DNA of 39,737 nucleotides from Ophiothrix spiculata (Eukaryota; Echinodermata; Ophiuroidea; Amphilepidida; Ophiotrichidae), in assembly GCA_000969725.1 (NCBI GenBank), contig JXSR01S010335.1; one strand, given 5' to 3'. The notes beneath the pieces are model-generated. The model saw nothing but the letters and a program-made list of their open reading frames with translations, searched no databases and was not told where the DNA came from. A program made the translations under genes and the position numbers. Positions 21,948 through 34,535 of the stretch are shown here, in pieces (the stretch's first letter is position 1; each line of letters starts with the position of its first letter).

Positions 21948-22164
21948 GGGGAGCACCATTAGATTTCAAGGGGGAAGCAGTGAGTTTTTTGAAAAAAATT
22001 CCCCCTCCACAGGCAGAAGAAAAAATTTTCCACCGTGAACATGGAATAGGCAGAAAAACAGTAATTTCCAGAAGAAAAAAAAACCCGCTCCCTAATGGGG
22101 AGCGAAAAAAAAATCAACTCACCCCCAACTTCCTGCTCCCCCTGGAAATCTAATGGTGCGCCCC
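21948..22164. mobile_element. 217-bp MITE with TAA target duplication, copy 1
   Basis: The terminal inverted repeat GGGGAGCACCATTAGATTTC is matched by GAAATCTAATGGTGCGCCCC, with similarity extending to about 27 bp. TAA flanks both sides (21,945-21,947 and 22,165-22,167). A 3-bp TAA/TWA duplication is typical of PIF/Harbinger elements, though the TIR alone does not prove that superfamily. An open frame spans it but is not conserved in the second copy. Confidence 0.8.
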
Positions 22165-23202
22165 TAAGAACGGTAAAGCAAAGCGAAAAAATGATAAAAA
22201 AGAAAAAATAATTTCATTGAAAGTACATTTCAGTTTTCTTGTGATAAGTCACTTATTCACTTGTCTTATTCAATAACGATATAAATGATGATGATGATGC
22301 ACTCCGCAATTTAAGAAACATTATTTATTGGTTTTGTCTATTCTTGTTAACTCGATTTTACATTCATATTAGAAATGTATTTAAAGGCAAATTTAAATTT
22401 AAATTCAAATTTAACATTCATGTTATTATATACGGTATATGTTTTAATGCTACATAAAACTCTTCACGACTAAACTGCACGTTTTTCGTGTTGATCATTG
22501 CCATGCACCAAATACTTCCCATTTTTTTTAAAAAGAATTGGAACAGAGACGTTTTAACCCCTCTAACATTATTTAGTATCTTTGAAGATAAAAAAAACTT
22601 GGTATATAAGTTATTCATGTAAAACGCCTTTAATCTCACTACAGTCGCAAGACGGACGCTGAGCGCAACAACCACAAGAACAAAAGTTTTTAAGACCTGA
22701 TGGTTCTTTCCAGAAAGATGATCCAATTAGTTTATTTATGTAGAATGAACCATTGTGTGTTGATGGTCCTTTCCTGATTATTTTCTATAGTACTATTATT
22801 ATATCACTCTTATTATCATCATTAATAAGTGCTGAAAGAATTTTGGTTGCATACTATGATAATTCCATGATGGTGAGACACGATGACCTATTTTCTCGAA
22901 ATTAAAAAAGAAAAGACAAAAGAAAAAGAAATCAAGAACAAAACATGATCGATATTTGATGAAAATGTTGAGCTTAAAAACCTCGGCTGCGACTCGACTC
23001 CACGAACGGTATTCAATTAATTTTGAAAGTGCGGGCAAATATATTTGATTAGATTGCCAGAAAATTGATAAACGTAAATGGCTAAGTTGAGAAAGATCAT
23101 GACTCATGGCGATGAGTCTGAGATAAGATACATTATCTCATTTATACCATCATTATTGAGACGGTTGTGTTTTAAAATTAAAAAGCTTGACATAAAAAGT
23201 AC

Positions 23203-23410
23203 ATATGGTCTCAATGCGTTTATAGAGTAATAGTGGACCTGGATTGCGTGTAATTGTTGTGGTGCCACATTGGTGATGGTTTCATTACAGAGTACTACGT
23301 GAAAGGAAGTCAGAACATCCGCTGGAGTTGGTAGACATCATCAGGACATAATGTACACCAATAATGACAGAGGTGAAGAAATGTAGGCCAGTTCAGTCAG
23401 GAAAACGGAC
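23203..23410 (+). pseudogene. F5/8 type C (discoidin) domain relic, copy 1
   Basis: In one frame the sequence reads WSQ...VIVDLDCV, a stop (23,251), then LLWCHIGDGFITEYYVKGSQ and NIRWSW, then a stop (23,332). After a frameshift near 23,335 it continues QDIMYTNNDRGEEM. This follows the order of an F5/8C domain: W-S, VDLG-like strand, (T)GHIGDGFVTEYYV, then W and FTGNNDRNT-like motifs. F5/8C domains are lectin-like adhesion modules. With two stops and a frameshift this exon is dead. It is the best-preserved block of the repeat unit. Confidence 0.6.
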
Positions 23411-25691
23411 ATATAGCACGAATGTTGTGCTTACACAAAATTAATGATACAAACACGCATTACACGCAAGCAACGTGACTGTTAACGTTTAGTTGATTAA
23501 ATGTCTTGACATATGGCATCAAAGATCCAGGTTTAGCCGTGCAATCTTTAGTCATATTATGTTCCATCATTCAAATCTAAGAAAATATATATTTTCAAAA
23601 ATTAAGCAAATTTCAAACAGAAACAAAACAAAAACATGAAGGTATAAGTGACAAGAGTCTCTTGATCGGAGCTTGGTCAACAATGCCAAAACGACACTCA
23701 GTTATAACTTTAAAATACATAGAGTAGAATGTATATAAAAGTTGTCACGTTTAGAAAGATACCATTTAGTGTTAGTTTCAAAATTAATTTAAAAAAACGC
23801 AATTCTTTATGATTATTTCAGAAATGAAGCTTTTAGTTTTTATTTAATCTTTGATGAGGTGAAATTTCCTTTCTATATTTTGATACGTTTTTAAAGTTAT
23901 GACGACTGTGAATCTCCTGTGTCTTTCTTGTTATGCTTATGTGCCGTTCGCACCTACATACTTTTCCAATTCGTCATGTTCGTGTCTTGGCTTCGGTGGG
24001 ATAATTAGGGCTCAAAAAAGTGACTGAAAATAAAATAGTATTGATAGCAATCACGCAAGAGTTACAGTTTCGAGTTCCTCGCCTTTACGTCTCGGATAAA
24101 ACAACACAAGTGGTTGGTTACATTGAGGATTCAATACATAACTTTTGCTGTAATATAAAAACCTTCAGGTAAGTATATTTTTCGTGTTTTCATAATAAAT
24201 TACCTGTGAGTTCAAGGGACTTATTAAAAGTTTTCTTTGAAACAATAAGCATTACATAAGAGAGAACAGAATGATAGCTTTAATGAGATTTTAAATGCAA
24301 GTGGAGGTTTGTAAACTTCAGAACCAAAGACATAAAGATATTAGAAATTGTGAACCGCATATATGACCGTTGTAATAAATATTGCCTTTTGAACTAAATG
24401 GATGTGAAAATGCTATACATCTTGACTGCTTCCAGGCCATTTTATGTTAATTAAATACACGCAAGTTTACTTATACAAATTAAATTTTGGACATAGCAAT
24501 CATTCCAAATACGTCGAATAGAGTCAATATATCATAAATAACTGATCTGCAATGGATTCAGGATTAGTTAACATGGTAAGAGAACAAAAAGAGAACACGG
24601 AAAAAGGATAATTGATCATAATGTCATTATTATTGTCCATTTAAATGATCGCGAGAAGCATAACTATTATGTTCTTGCTTACGTTTGCTGGCATTTTCAT
24701 AGAAAACCTGCGATAAATGAAACTTTTCAATCCATTTAAGTGTCATATTCACCGCTGAGTTATATTCATGTTGAGTTCACTTGGTGTTAGACCAATTAGC
24801 CATGTCCTTAACTGCAGAAGACTATCATATATATATATATTGAAAACCGTTCTAGTTTGAATGATAAAATACCTTGACCCACTTAGTTGGCCAACATTGG
24901 CTTTTCAGGAGTCATGTGGTGGTTAGCTGCAACTTGATATGAAAATGTTTAAAGCAACAGAAACCGGCGGATATTTTTTTAATTTAAGTTATTTACTTCT
25001 TTCCTGAAAATTAGCTTTTATCATAGATCATAGTAAACTATAGATTTTGTTACGTTCGTAACGCTAAACTTGTCTGCTAAACTAAAAGTTTATAATAGAG
25101 AGGGCGCTATGTACAAAATATGCACAGACACAATGTCTCATAGCAAAGACGAGAGAGATAAGAAAAATATTATACCCGTATTCAAGATATGAATGGAAAT
25201 TGAATTTTGTGAACAACAAACATAAGAAGAATATTGAATGCTCTAAATTTGCCAGCAAGAGGTTATTGCCCTGTGAAATTACCTCCTCAACCTTTCGATA
25301 TCACAGATTACTACGCTGATGTTTCCTTCAATATTCGCACCTAGTCGTATTTTCTAGGTCATGTAATGTAAAATGTTTTATCTTTTAATCATATTCTACC
25401 CGTGGTTTAATGATCAGTTTTGACATCAGGCCTATTGGCAAAGAACATTTGAATAAATCAAAACCGTATTCTCACTTTGCCGAAACTAATTTATCTGGAT
25501 GAGTGGAAGACATGCTGACACACATTTGATTTAATTCTGTTATCTTTTACGTTTTATTGATATTGTCAGCATCAACCTTTAAAAAGAGAACCGAAAAGCA
25601 AAGTGATGGAGAAAAAAAACAGTTTTCTTGATAAGTTATACTTTCCTATTCAATAGCGATTGTAAATTGTGGGGACAATGCAATTTAATAA

Positions 25692-25908
25692 GGGGAGCAC
25701 CATTAGATTTCAAGGGGGGAAGCAGTGAGTTTTTTGGAAAAAAATCCCCCTCCACAGACAGAAGAAAAACAAAATTCCCCCCTGAACATGGAATAGGTAG
25801 AAAAACAGTAATTTCCAGAAGAAAAAAAACCGCTCCCTAATGGGGCGCGGAAAAAAAATCAACTCACCCCAACTTCCTGCTCCCCCTGGAAATCTAATGG
25901 TGCGCCCC
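25692..25908. mobile_element. 217-bp MITE with TAA target duplication, copy 2
   Basis: Same position in unit 2 as 21,948-22,164 in unit 1, same TIRs and TAA flanks (25,689-25,691 and 25,909-25,911). It was therefore present before these two units diverged. Confidence 0.8.
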
Positions 25909-26941
25909 TAAGAACCGTAAAGCAAAGCGAAAAAAAATTATAAAAAAGAAAAAATAATTTCATTAAAAGTACATTTCAGTTTTCTTGTGATAAGTCACTT
26001 ATTCACTTTTCTTATTCAATGACGATATAAATGATGATGATGATGCACTCCGCATTTTAAGAAACATTATTTATTGGTTTTGTCTATTCTTGTTAACTCG
26101 ACTTTACATTCATATTAGAAATGTATTTAAAGGCAAATTTATATTCAAATTTAACATTTATGTTATTATATACGTCAGTTGATTATATGTTTTAATGCTA
26201 CATAAAACTCTTCACGACTAAACTGCACGTTTTTCGTGTTGATCATTGCCATGCACCAAATACTTCCCATTTTTTAAAAACGAATTGGAACAGACGTTTT
26301 AACCCCTCTAACATTATTTAGTATCTTTGAAAAAACAAACTTGGTATGCAAGTTATTCATGTAAAACGCCTTTAATCTCACTACAGTCGCAAGACGGACG
26401 CTGAGCGCAACGACCACAAGAACAAAAGTTTTTAAGACCTGATGGTTCTTTCCAGAAAGATGATCCAATTAGTTTATTTATGTAGAATGAACCATCGTGT
26501 GTTGATGGTCCTTTCCTGATTATTTTCTATTATTATTACTATTATTATATCACTCTTATTATCATCATTAATAAGTGCTGAAAGAATTTTGGTTGCATAC
26601 TATGATAATTCCATGATGGTGAGACACGATGACCTATTTTCTCGAAATTAAAAAAGAAAAAGAAAAGACAAAAGAAAAAGAAATCAAGAACAAAACATGA
26701 TCGATATATGATAAAAATGTTGAGCTCAAAAACCTCGGCTGCGACTCGACTCCACGAACGGTATTCAATTAATTTTGAAAGTGCGGGCAAATATATTTGA
26801 TTACATTGCCAGAAAATTGATAAACGTAAATGGCTAAGTTGAGAAAGATCATGACTCATGGCGATGAGTCTGAGATCTCATTTATACCATCATTATTGAG
26901 ACGGTTGTGTTTTAAAATTAAAAAGCTTGATGTAAAAGTAC

Positions 26942-27150
26942 ATATGGTCTAAATGCGTTTATAGAGTAATAGTGGACCCTGGATTGCGTGTAATTGTTGT
27001 GGTGCCACATTGGTGACGGTTTCATTACAGAGTACTACGTGAAGGGAAGTCAGAACATCCGCTGGAGTTGGTAGACATCATCAGGACATAATGTACACCA
27101 ATAATGACAGAGGTGAAGAAATGTAGGCCAGTTCAGTCAGGAAAACGGAC
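26942..27150 (+). pseudogene. F5/8 type C domain relic, copy 2
   Basis: Nearly identical to 23,203-23,410, with only a few substitutions and one extra C (GGACCCTGG). That C shifts the frame before the first stop of copy 1. No copy has an intact frame. Confidence 0.55.
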
Positions 27151-28063
27151 AGATAGAAAAAATGTTGTTGTGCTTATACAAAATTAATGGTTCAAACACG
27201 CAATACACGCAAGCAACGTGACTGCTAACGTTTATAAAATGTCTAAACTCTTGACATATAGCAGCAAAGATCCAGGTTTAGCCGTGCAATCTTGAATCAT
27301 ATTATGTTCTATCATTCTAATCTAAGAAAATATATATTTTCAAAAATTAAACAAATTTCAAACAGAAACATACCAACAAAAACATGAAGGTACAAGTAAC
27401 AAGAGTCATGATCGGAGCTCGATCCACAATCCCCAAAACGACACTAAGTTATAACTTTAAAACACATTGAGTAGGATATATATACAAGTTTTCACGTTTA
27501 GAAAATACCATTTTGTGTTAGTTTCAAAATGAATTTAAAAAACGCCATTTTTATGATTATTTCAGAAATGAAGCTTTTAGTTTTTATTTAATCTTTGATG
27601 AGGTGAAATTTCCTTTCTAAAATTGTATATTTTGATAAGTTTTAAAAGTTATGACGACTGTGAATCTCCTGTGTCCTTCTTGTCATACTTATTTGCCGTT
27701 CGCACCTACATACTTTTACAATACGTCATGTTCGTGTCTTGGTATCTGTGAGATTACATCAGGGCCCCAAAAAGTGACGGGGAAAAAAATGATGACAATC
27801 ACGCAAGAGTTACAGGTTAGAGTTCCTCGCCTTCACGTCTCGTCTATATTGAAAGCCGTTCTGGTTTGAATGATAAAATACCTTGACCAAGATATCAAAA
27901 GTTAGTTGGCCAACATTGCTATCATCTGGGCTTTTCAGGAGTCATGCGGTGGTTTGTTTCTTCCGATACCTAGCAAGATATGAGGGTTGAAAATTTTGCT
28001 AAAAGCCAGCAAAACAGTATAAAAGAAAACAATGACTGCTAGGTTTGAAAACCCAGCACACAC

Positions 28064-30199
28064 GTTGCATACTATGATAATTCCATGATGGTGAGACACG
28101 ATGACCTATTTTCTCGAAATTAAAAAAGAAAAAGAAAAGACAAAAGAAAAAGAAACCAAGAACAGAACATGATCGATATAATGTTGAGCATAAAAACACC
28201 AGCACCGACTCGACTCTATACGAATGGTATTCAATTAATTTTGAAAGTGCGGGCAAATATATTTGATTACATTGCCAGTAAATTGATAAACGTAAATTGG
28301 TTAAGTTGAGAAAGATCATGACTCATGGCGATGAGGCTGAGATAAGATACATTATCTCATTTATATCATCATTATTGAGACGGTTGTGTTTTCAAATTAA
28401 AAAGCTTGAAATAAAAAGTACATATGGTCTCAATGCGTTTATAGAGTAATAGTGGACCCTGGATTGCGTGTAATTGTTGTGGTGCCACATTGGTGATGGT
28501 TTCATTACAGAGTACTACGTGAAGGGAAGTCAGAACATCCGCTGGAGTTGGTAGACATCATCAGGATATAATGTACACCAATAACGACAGAGGTGAAGAA
28601 ATGTAGGCCAGTTCAGTCAGGAAAACGGACAGATAATAAGAAATGTTGTTGTGCTTACACAAAATTAATGGTTCAAACACGCAATACACGCAAGCAACGT
28701 GACTGCTAACGTTTATAAAATGTCTAAACTCTTGACATATAGCAGCAAAGATCCAGGTTTAGCCGTGCAATCTTGAATCATATTATGTTCTATCATTCTA
28801 ATCTAAGAAAATATATATTTTCAAAAATTAAACAAATTTCAAACAGAAACATACCAACAAAAACATGAAGGTACAAGTAACAAGAGTCATGATCGGAGCT
28901 CGATCCACAATCCCCAAAACGACACTAAGTTATAACTTTAAAACACATTGAGTAGGATGTACAAGTTTTCACGTTTAGAAAAAACCCATTTGTGTTAGGT
29001 TCAAAATTAATTTTAAAAACGCAATTTTTATGATTATTTCAGAAATGGAGCTTTTAGTTTTTATTTAATCTTTGATGAGGTGAAATTTCCTTTCTAAAAT
29101 TGTATATTTTGATAAGTTTTAAAAGTTATGACGACTGTGAATCTCCTGTGTCCTTCTTGTCATACTTATTTGCCGTTCGCACCTACATACTTTTACAATA
29201 CGTCATGTTCGTGTCTTGGTATCTGTGAGATTACATCAGGGCCCCAAAAAGTGACGGGGAAAAAAATGATGACAATCACGCAAGAGTTACAGGTTAGAGT
29301 TCCTCGCCTTCACGTCTCGTCTATATTGAAAGCCGTTCTGGTTTGAATGATAAAATACCTTGACCAAGATATCAAAAGTTAGTTGGCCAACATTGCTATC
29401 ATCTGGGCTTTTCAGGAGTCATGCGGTGGTTTGTTTCTTCCGATACCTAGCAAGATATGAGGGTTGAAAATTTTGCTAAAAGCCAGCAAAACAGTATAAA
29501 AGAAAACAATGACTGCTAGGTTTGAAAACCCAGCACACACAAACCCAGCAAAACAGTATAAAACAAGGAAATTGACAAAATTGACCACTTGTTTTCAAAA
29601 TCCAGCACAAAAAGCCAGCAAAACAATTTTTTTAGAATCCTTACCTTTCCCCTTACTTTGTGATTGTTTTAAAGCAAGGATTTTAAGTTCACGGTAGCAT
29701 TTAAGTTTGATGCTGGGTTTTCATGCTTGGTTTTAAAAAGCCAGAACGTCTGCTGGCTTTTAATGTTGGGTTTAGAAACCAAGACATTTTCTTACCCCTA
29801 TATCGTGCATTAGATGCACATCTTTCTTTCGCAAATTGCTATAAATTATAAGAGGAGCTGCAAATATGAAAATATTTGAAGCAAAAGAAACCGGCGGATA
29901 TCCTATATTATTGTTTTCTGCAATTTAGCTTTTATCATAGATTTTGTTACATTTGTGACACTGAACTTGAAGTTTTCAATAGAGAGGGCGCTATGTACAC
30001 AATATGCAAAGGCACAACGTCTCTTGGCAAAGATGAGAGAGAATGAGAACAATATTTTCATGATCATGACTCTGGATTTTTGGACATGGAAGCTCTATCC
30101 TGTTGAATTTTTCACTTTTGTAATTAATCACAATTTCAATGAACATTTAATTATTGGTGAAAAATACTGCAAATGCTGAATATGAACAGAGATAGTTTT
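28064..30199 (+). repeat. Tandem array, unit 2b (1.47 kb direct duplication plus tail)
   Basis: 28,064-29,540 repeats 26,592-28,063. From about 28,670 the two copies are almost identical (same 72-codon open frame at 27,651 and 29,128). The first 400 bp instead resembles units 1 and 3, for example having the AGATAAGATACATTATC stretch that unit 2 lacks. The tail holds the CCAGCAAAACA cluster, GAAACCGGCGGATAT and AGAGGGCGCTATGTAC landmarks. Confidence 0.85.
28422..28630 (+). pseudogene. F5/8 type C domain relic, copy 3
   Basis: Same relic as 23,203-23,410, with a few substitutions (for example GGATATAATG for GGACATAATG). Broken in the same way. Confidence 0.55.
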
Positions 30200-31586
30200 A
30201 CCAGGTGTCCCAATAAAAGGTTACACGAAGATCTATGAAGATATAACTTTGGTATAATCACTCTATATACTTTAATAGAATGGAAAATGGGACAATGTTT
30301 AATAAATCAATGCAAATTAGGGATACCTGCATCCGCCTGCATTACAGATGATAAACTTTTAAACTGCATCCGCCAATAAAAAGTGGTGCAAAAATGATGA
30401 AAAAAGAATGTTTAATTTTAATGGGTAAAACTTGACATTTAACGGCATAAATTTGGCAAAAAAAGACATTCTATCTCAATACGTTCATGGTTTATCTATA
30501 CTTAAGTTTGAACAATACAATTAAATTCATTGAAAAAGGGAATACAAAAATGTTTTGCATGGAATCATAATAGTACTACTGTGTTGAATTTTGTTTAAAT
30601 TTCACGTAGGTATCGATCTTTGTTGATAACTCAGAACTGTTGCACTCTTTACAGACGATAATTTTTCTACATGTAACTGTTTTGGCTGGGACATCTGATT
30701 GTTTTACTGCGAACTGAAATATTCTTTTTATATTGTCAATAAATTGCAACCAATTTCCTTAAACTAAAACAATTATATGCTTTTTTTAAAAGAATTGATC
30801 TACATTTATCACGCCCAAGATTGTTAATGCATGTATTAAGGTCTGTAAGAATATTCAAAAAAAAAAGAAGACAATGACATGTCAGATCTGTCTTTCTCTT
30901 TTACTCTAAGCTCCCCTTCTCCCTTAACTCCGGTGTATCGTGTTTAAGAGGCTTAAAATAAAACACAAAATGAGGAAAAACAGCATGTAAATAACTGACA
31001 GACACAAAGTTCAAGTTACATTGTCGGAGTACACTAATATTGCCTTCATGCATTTAATCGTCTTCACATACCCATATTCAAGATAAAAATGAAAGTTGTA
31101 TTTTGTGAACAACAAACATAACAAGGGTATTGGATGCTTTAAATTTGCCAGCAAGAGGTTATTGCCCCGAGAAATTGCCTCCTCAACCTTTAGATATCAC
31201 AGATTACAACACTGATGTTTCCTTCAATATTCGCACCTAGTCGTATTTTCTAGGTCATGTAATGTAAAATGTTTTATCTTTTAATCATATACTACCCGTG
31301 ATTTAATGATCAGTTTTGACATCAGGCCTATTGGCAAAGAACATTTGAATAAATCAAAACCGTATTATCACTTTGCCGAAACTAATTTATCTGGATGAGT
31401 GGAAGACATGCTGACACACATTTGATTTAATTCTGTTATCTTTTACGTTTACTTGATATTGTCAGCATCAACCTTTGAATAGAGAACCGAAAAGCAAAGT
31501 GATGGAGAAAAAAAAAATCAGTTTTCTTGATAAGTTATACTTTCTTATTCAATAGCGATTGTAAATTGTGGTGACGATCGATTTAA

Positions 31587-31589
31587 TAA
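31587..31589. other. Empty target site (TAA) for the 217-bp MITE
   Basis: Unit 3 reads ATTTAATAACAACCGTAAAG, where units 1 and 2 have TAA-MITE-TAA before GAAC-GTAAAG. A single TAA at the join matches an unoccupied site or a precise excision. Confidence 0.75.
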
Positions 31590-32239
31590 CAACCGTAAAG
31601 CAAAGCGGTGGAGAAAAAACTAATTTCATTGAAAGTACATTTAAATTTTCTTGTGATAAGTCCCTTATTCGCCTTTCTTATTCAATAACGATATAAATGA
31701 TGATGATGATGATGCACTCCGCAATTCAAGGAATATTATTTATTGGTTTTGTCTATTCTTGTTATCTCGATTTTTACATTCATATTAGAAATTAATTTAA
31801 AGGCAAATTTAAATTCAAATTTAACAATATTATATACGTTAGTTGATTATATGTTTTAATGCTTCATAAAACTCTTCACGACTAAACTGCACGTTTTTCG
31901 TGTTGATAATTGCCATGCACCAAATACTTCCCATTTTTTTTTAAGAATTGGAACAGACTAGTATCTTCGAAGATAAAAAAACCCCTTGGTATTTCCCATT
32001 TTTTTAAAGAATTGGAACGGACAAGAAAAAGAAAAAGCCCACTTGGGTATGTAAGTTATTCATGTAAAACGCCTTTAATCTCACTACAGTCGCAAGATGG
32101 ACGCCGAGCGCAACAACCCGGCACGAGAACAAAAGTTTTTAAGACCTGATGGTTCTTTCCAGAAAAGATGATCCCAATTAGTTTATTCATGTAGAATGAA
32201 CCATCACGTGTTGATGGTCCTTTCCTGATTATTTTCTAT

Positions 32240-32311
32240 GCGCTTCGTGCTCGCCGCTAGGGCGCCTGTAGGTCACTGGGAGGGGAGATAGGAGAAACGA
32301 TACTAGTTCTA
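32240..32311. other. 72-bp GC-rich insertion private to unit 3
   Basis: Units 1 and 2 read TTTTCTAT followed directly by the TTATTA repeat. Unit 3 has a GC-rich block starting GCGCTTCGTGCTCGCCGC in between. Origin unknown; it resembles a transposon tail more than host sequence. Confidence 0.6.
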
Positions 32312-32394
32312 TTATTATTACTATTATTATATCACTCTTATTATCATCATTAATAAGTGCTTAAAGAATTTTGGTTGCATAGTATGATAATTCC

Positions 32395-32690
32395 ATGATG
32401 GCGAGTGTTCCACGTGTTAGTTTGAAGGCAGCCGGTGAACGCTCTTTCACGTTTGCAGCTCCGACTGTTTGGAACTCTCTTCCAAGCAGTCTCCGCAACT
32501 CCTCCAACTTGTTGCACTTCAAACGTGAGTTGAAAACACATCTTTTTCGGAAGCATATCCTGATTCATAAGTTTGTTTTTTCTGTCTTTTGTTCTGTTTT
32601 TGTTTTAGCGCTTAGAGTTTTTTGTAGATTTTGCGCTATATAAATGCGATATATTATTATTATTTTTATTATTATTATTATTATTATTTT
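32395..32690 (+). mobile_element. 5'-truncated LINE (CR1/L2-like) 3' end
   Basis: It replaces unit sequence after CCATGATGG. The frame (to a stop at 32,641) reads VPRVSL...GERSFTFAAPTVWNSLPSSL, then LLHFKRELKTHLFRKH, the typical C-terminus of LINE reverse-transcriptase proteins. It is followed by GCGCTATATAAATGCGATAT and a (TTA)n tail, as L2/CR1-type LINEs often end. Absent from the other units, so it arrived after the array formed. Truncated, not mobile. Confidence 0.85.
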
Positions 32691-33004
32691 CTCGAAATTA
32701 AAAAAGACAAGACAAAAGAAAAAGAAATCAAGAACAAAACATGATCGATATATGATAAAAAATGTTGAGCGTAAAAACACCGGCACCGACTCGACACTAC
32801 GAATGGTATTCAATTAATTTTGAAAGTGCGGGCAAATATATTTGATTAGGCTACATTGCCAGAAAATTGATAAACGTAAATGGTTAAGTTGAGAAAGATC
32901 ATGACTCATGGCGATGAGTCTGAGATAAGATACATTACCTCATTTATACCATCATTATTGAGACGGTTGTGTTTTCAAATTAAAAAGCTTGAAATAAAAA
33001 GTAC

Positions 33005-33213
33005 ATATGGTCTCAATGCGTTTATAGAGTAATAGTGGACCCTGGATTGCGTGTAATTGTTGTGGTGCCACATTGGTGCTGGTTTCATTACAGAGTACTA
33101 CGTGAAGGGAAGTCAGAACATCCGCTGGAGTTGGTAGACATCATCAGGACATAATGTACACCAATAATGGCAGAGGTGAAGAAATGTAGGCCAGTTCAGT
33201 CAGGAAAACGGAC
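33005..33213 (+). pseudogene. F5/8 type C domain relic, copy 4
   Basis: Same relic, with GTGCTGG for GTGATGG and AATGGCAG for AATGACAG, plus the extra C of copy 2. Non-functional. Confidence 0.55.
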
Positions 33214-34157
33214 AGATAATAAGAATGTTGTTGTGCTTACACAAAATTAATGATTCAAACACGCAATACACGCAAGCAATGTGACTGCTAAAAGTTTGGT
33301 TCATAAAATGTCTTTACAAATGACAGCAAAGATCAAGGTTTAGTCGTGCAATCTTGAGGTTGGTCCTATATTATCATGATTATGTTCCATCATTCTAATA
33401 TAAGATAATATATATTTTCAAAAATTAAACAAATTTTGAACAGAAACAAAGCAACAAAAACATGAAAATACAAGTGACAAGAGTCTCTTAAAATACCTTG
33501 ACCCAGATATCAAAAGTTAGTTGGCCAACATTGCTATCATCTGTGCTTTTCAGGAGTCATGCGGTGGTTTGTTTCTTCCGATACCAAGCAAGATATGAGG
33601 TTGAAAAATTTGCTAAAAACCAGCAAAACAGTCAGTATAAAAGGAAATAAATGACTGCTAGGTTTGAAAACTCAGCACACACAAACCCAGCAAAACAGTA
33701 TAAAACAAAGAAATTGAAAAAAATGACCACTTGTTTTCAAAATCCAGCACAACATTTTTTTTAGAATCCTTACCTTTCCCCTTACTTTGTGATTGTTTTA
33801 AAGCAAGGATTTTAAGTTAAGGGTAGCATTTAAGTTTGATGCTGGGTTTTCATGCTGGGTTTTAAAAAGCCAGAAGTCTGATGGCTTTTAATGCTGGGTT
33901 TAGAGACCCAGAAATGTTCTTACCCCTATATCGTGCATTAGATGCACATCTTTCTTTCGCAAATCGCTATAATAAGAGGAGCTGCAAATATGAAATTATT
34001 TGAAGCAAAAGAAACCGGCGGATATCCTATTTTATTGTTTCCTACAATTTAGAATAGTTTTATTATAGATTTTGTTACATTTGTGACACTGAACTTGAAG
34101 TTTTTAATAGAGAGGGCGCTATGTACAAAATATGCACAGGCACAATGTCTCATAGGT

Positions 34158-34535
34158 TTTCACTCTTATTATCATCATTAATAAGTGCCTAAAGAATTTT
34201 GGTTGCATAATTCCATGATGGTGAGACACGATGACCTATTTTCTCGAAATTAAAAAAAGAAAAAGAAAAGACAAAAGAAAAAGAAATCAAGAACAAAACA
34301 TGATAGAAATTTTGAGCATAAAAACCTCGACACCGACTCGACTCTACGAATGGTATTCAATTAATTTTGAAAGTGCGGGCAAATATATTTGAATACATTG
34401 CCAGAAAATTGATAAACGTAAATGGTTAAGTTGAGAAAGATCATGACTCATGGCGATGAGTCTGAGATAAGATACATTACCTCATTTATACCATCATTAT
34501 TGAGACGGTTGTGTTTTCAAATTAAAAAGCTTGAA
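34158..34535 (+). repeat. Tandem array, unit 4 (fragment)
   Basis: A truncated copy containing only the TTTCTCGAAATTAAAAAA landmark and the following 300 bp. It joins the AGAGGGCGC landmark of unit 3 directly, so about 1.6 kb of unit start is deleted. It ends at AAAAAGCTTGA. Confidence 0.8.

Larger units (their letters stand above)
19965..25178 (+). repeat. Tandem segmental array, unit 1 (longest copy)
   Basis: The unit starts at ACCTGGTGTCCCAA and runs through shared landmarks that recur in later copies: TTTGCCAGCAAGAGGTTATT (21,518), TTTCTCGAAATTAAAAAAG (22,892), the F5/8C relic (23,203), TGACGACTGTGAATCTCCTG (23,900), the spacer 24,170-24,830, GAAACCGGCGGATAT (24,960) and AGAGGGCGCTATGTAC (25,099). 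It has two insertions, at 20,507 and 21,948. No intact gene is seen; the short open frames at the landmarks are not preserved between copies. Confidence 0.85.
25179..28063 (+). repeat. Tandem array, unit 2
   Basis: It follows unit 1 in the same order from the GTATTCAAGATATGAATGG landmark onward but lacks the 24,170-24,830 spacer. Its last 1,472 bp (26,592-28,063) is repeated immediately downstream. It breaks off inside a CCAGCAAAACA / CCCAGCACACAC repeat cluster. Confidence 0.85.
30200..34157 (+). repeat. Tandem array, unit 3
   Basis: It repeats the start of unit 1 (ACCAGGTGTCCCAATAAAAGG, without the foldback), then the later landmarks. It lacks the TAA-flanked MITE, has a local duplication of about 55 bp near 31,925-32,020, and carries two private insertions (32,240 and 32,395). 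The TGACGACTGTGAATCTCC block is missing: sequence jumps near 33,489 from an ACAAGAGTCTCTT match to AAAATACCTTGACCC. Confidence 0.8.

Noticed and set aside
21863-22153. 96-codon frame at 21,863
   Set aside because: Most of it lies in the TAA-flanked MITE; the copy at 25,692 has frame-changing indels.
22799-28319. Minus-strand frames shared by units (SHLRLSIFWQ, YLPALSKLIEYRS)
   Set aside because: Shared through duplication only. The ends run into poly-Phe from A-rich sequence and no family is recognised.
27651-29346. Identical 72-codon frames at 27,651 and 29,128
   Set aside because: They are identical because of the recent tandem duplication. In units 1 and 5 the same block has frame-changing indels, so no protein is conserved.
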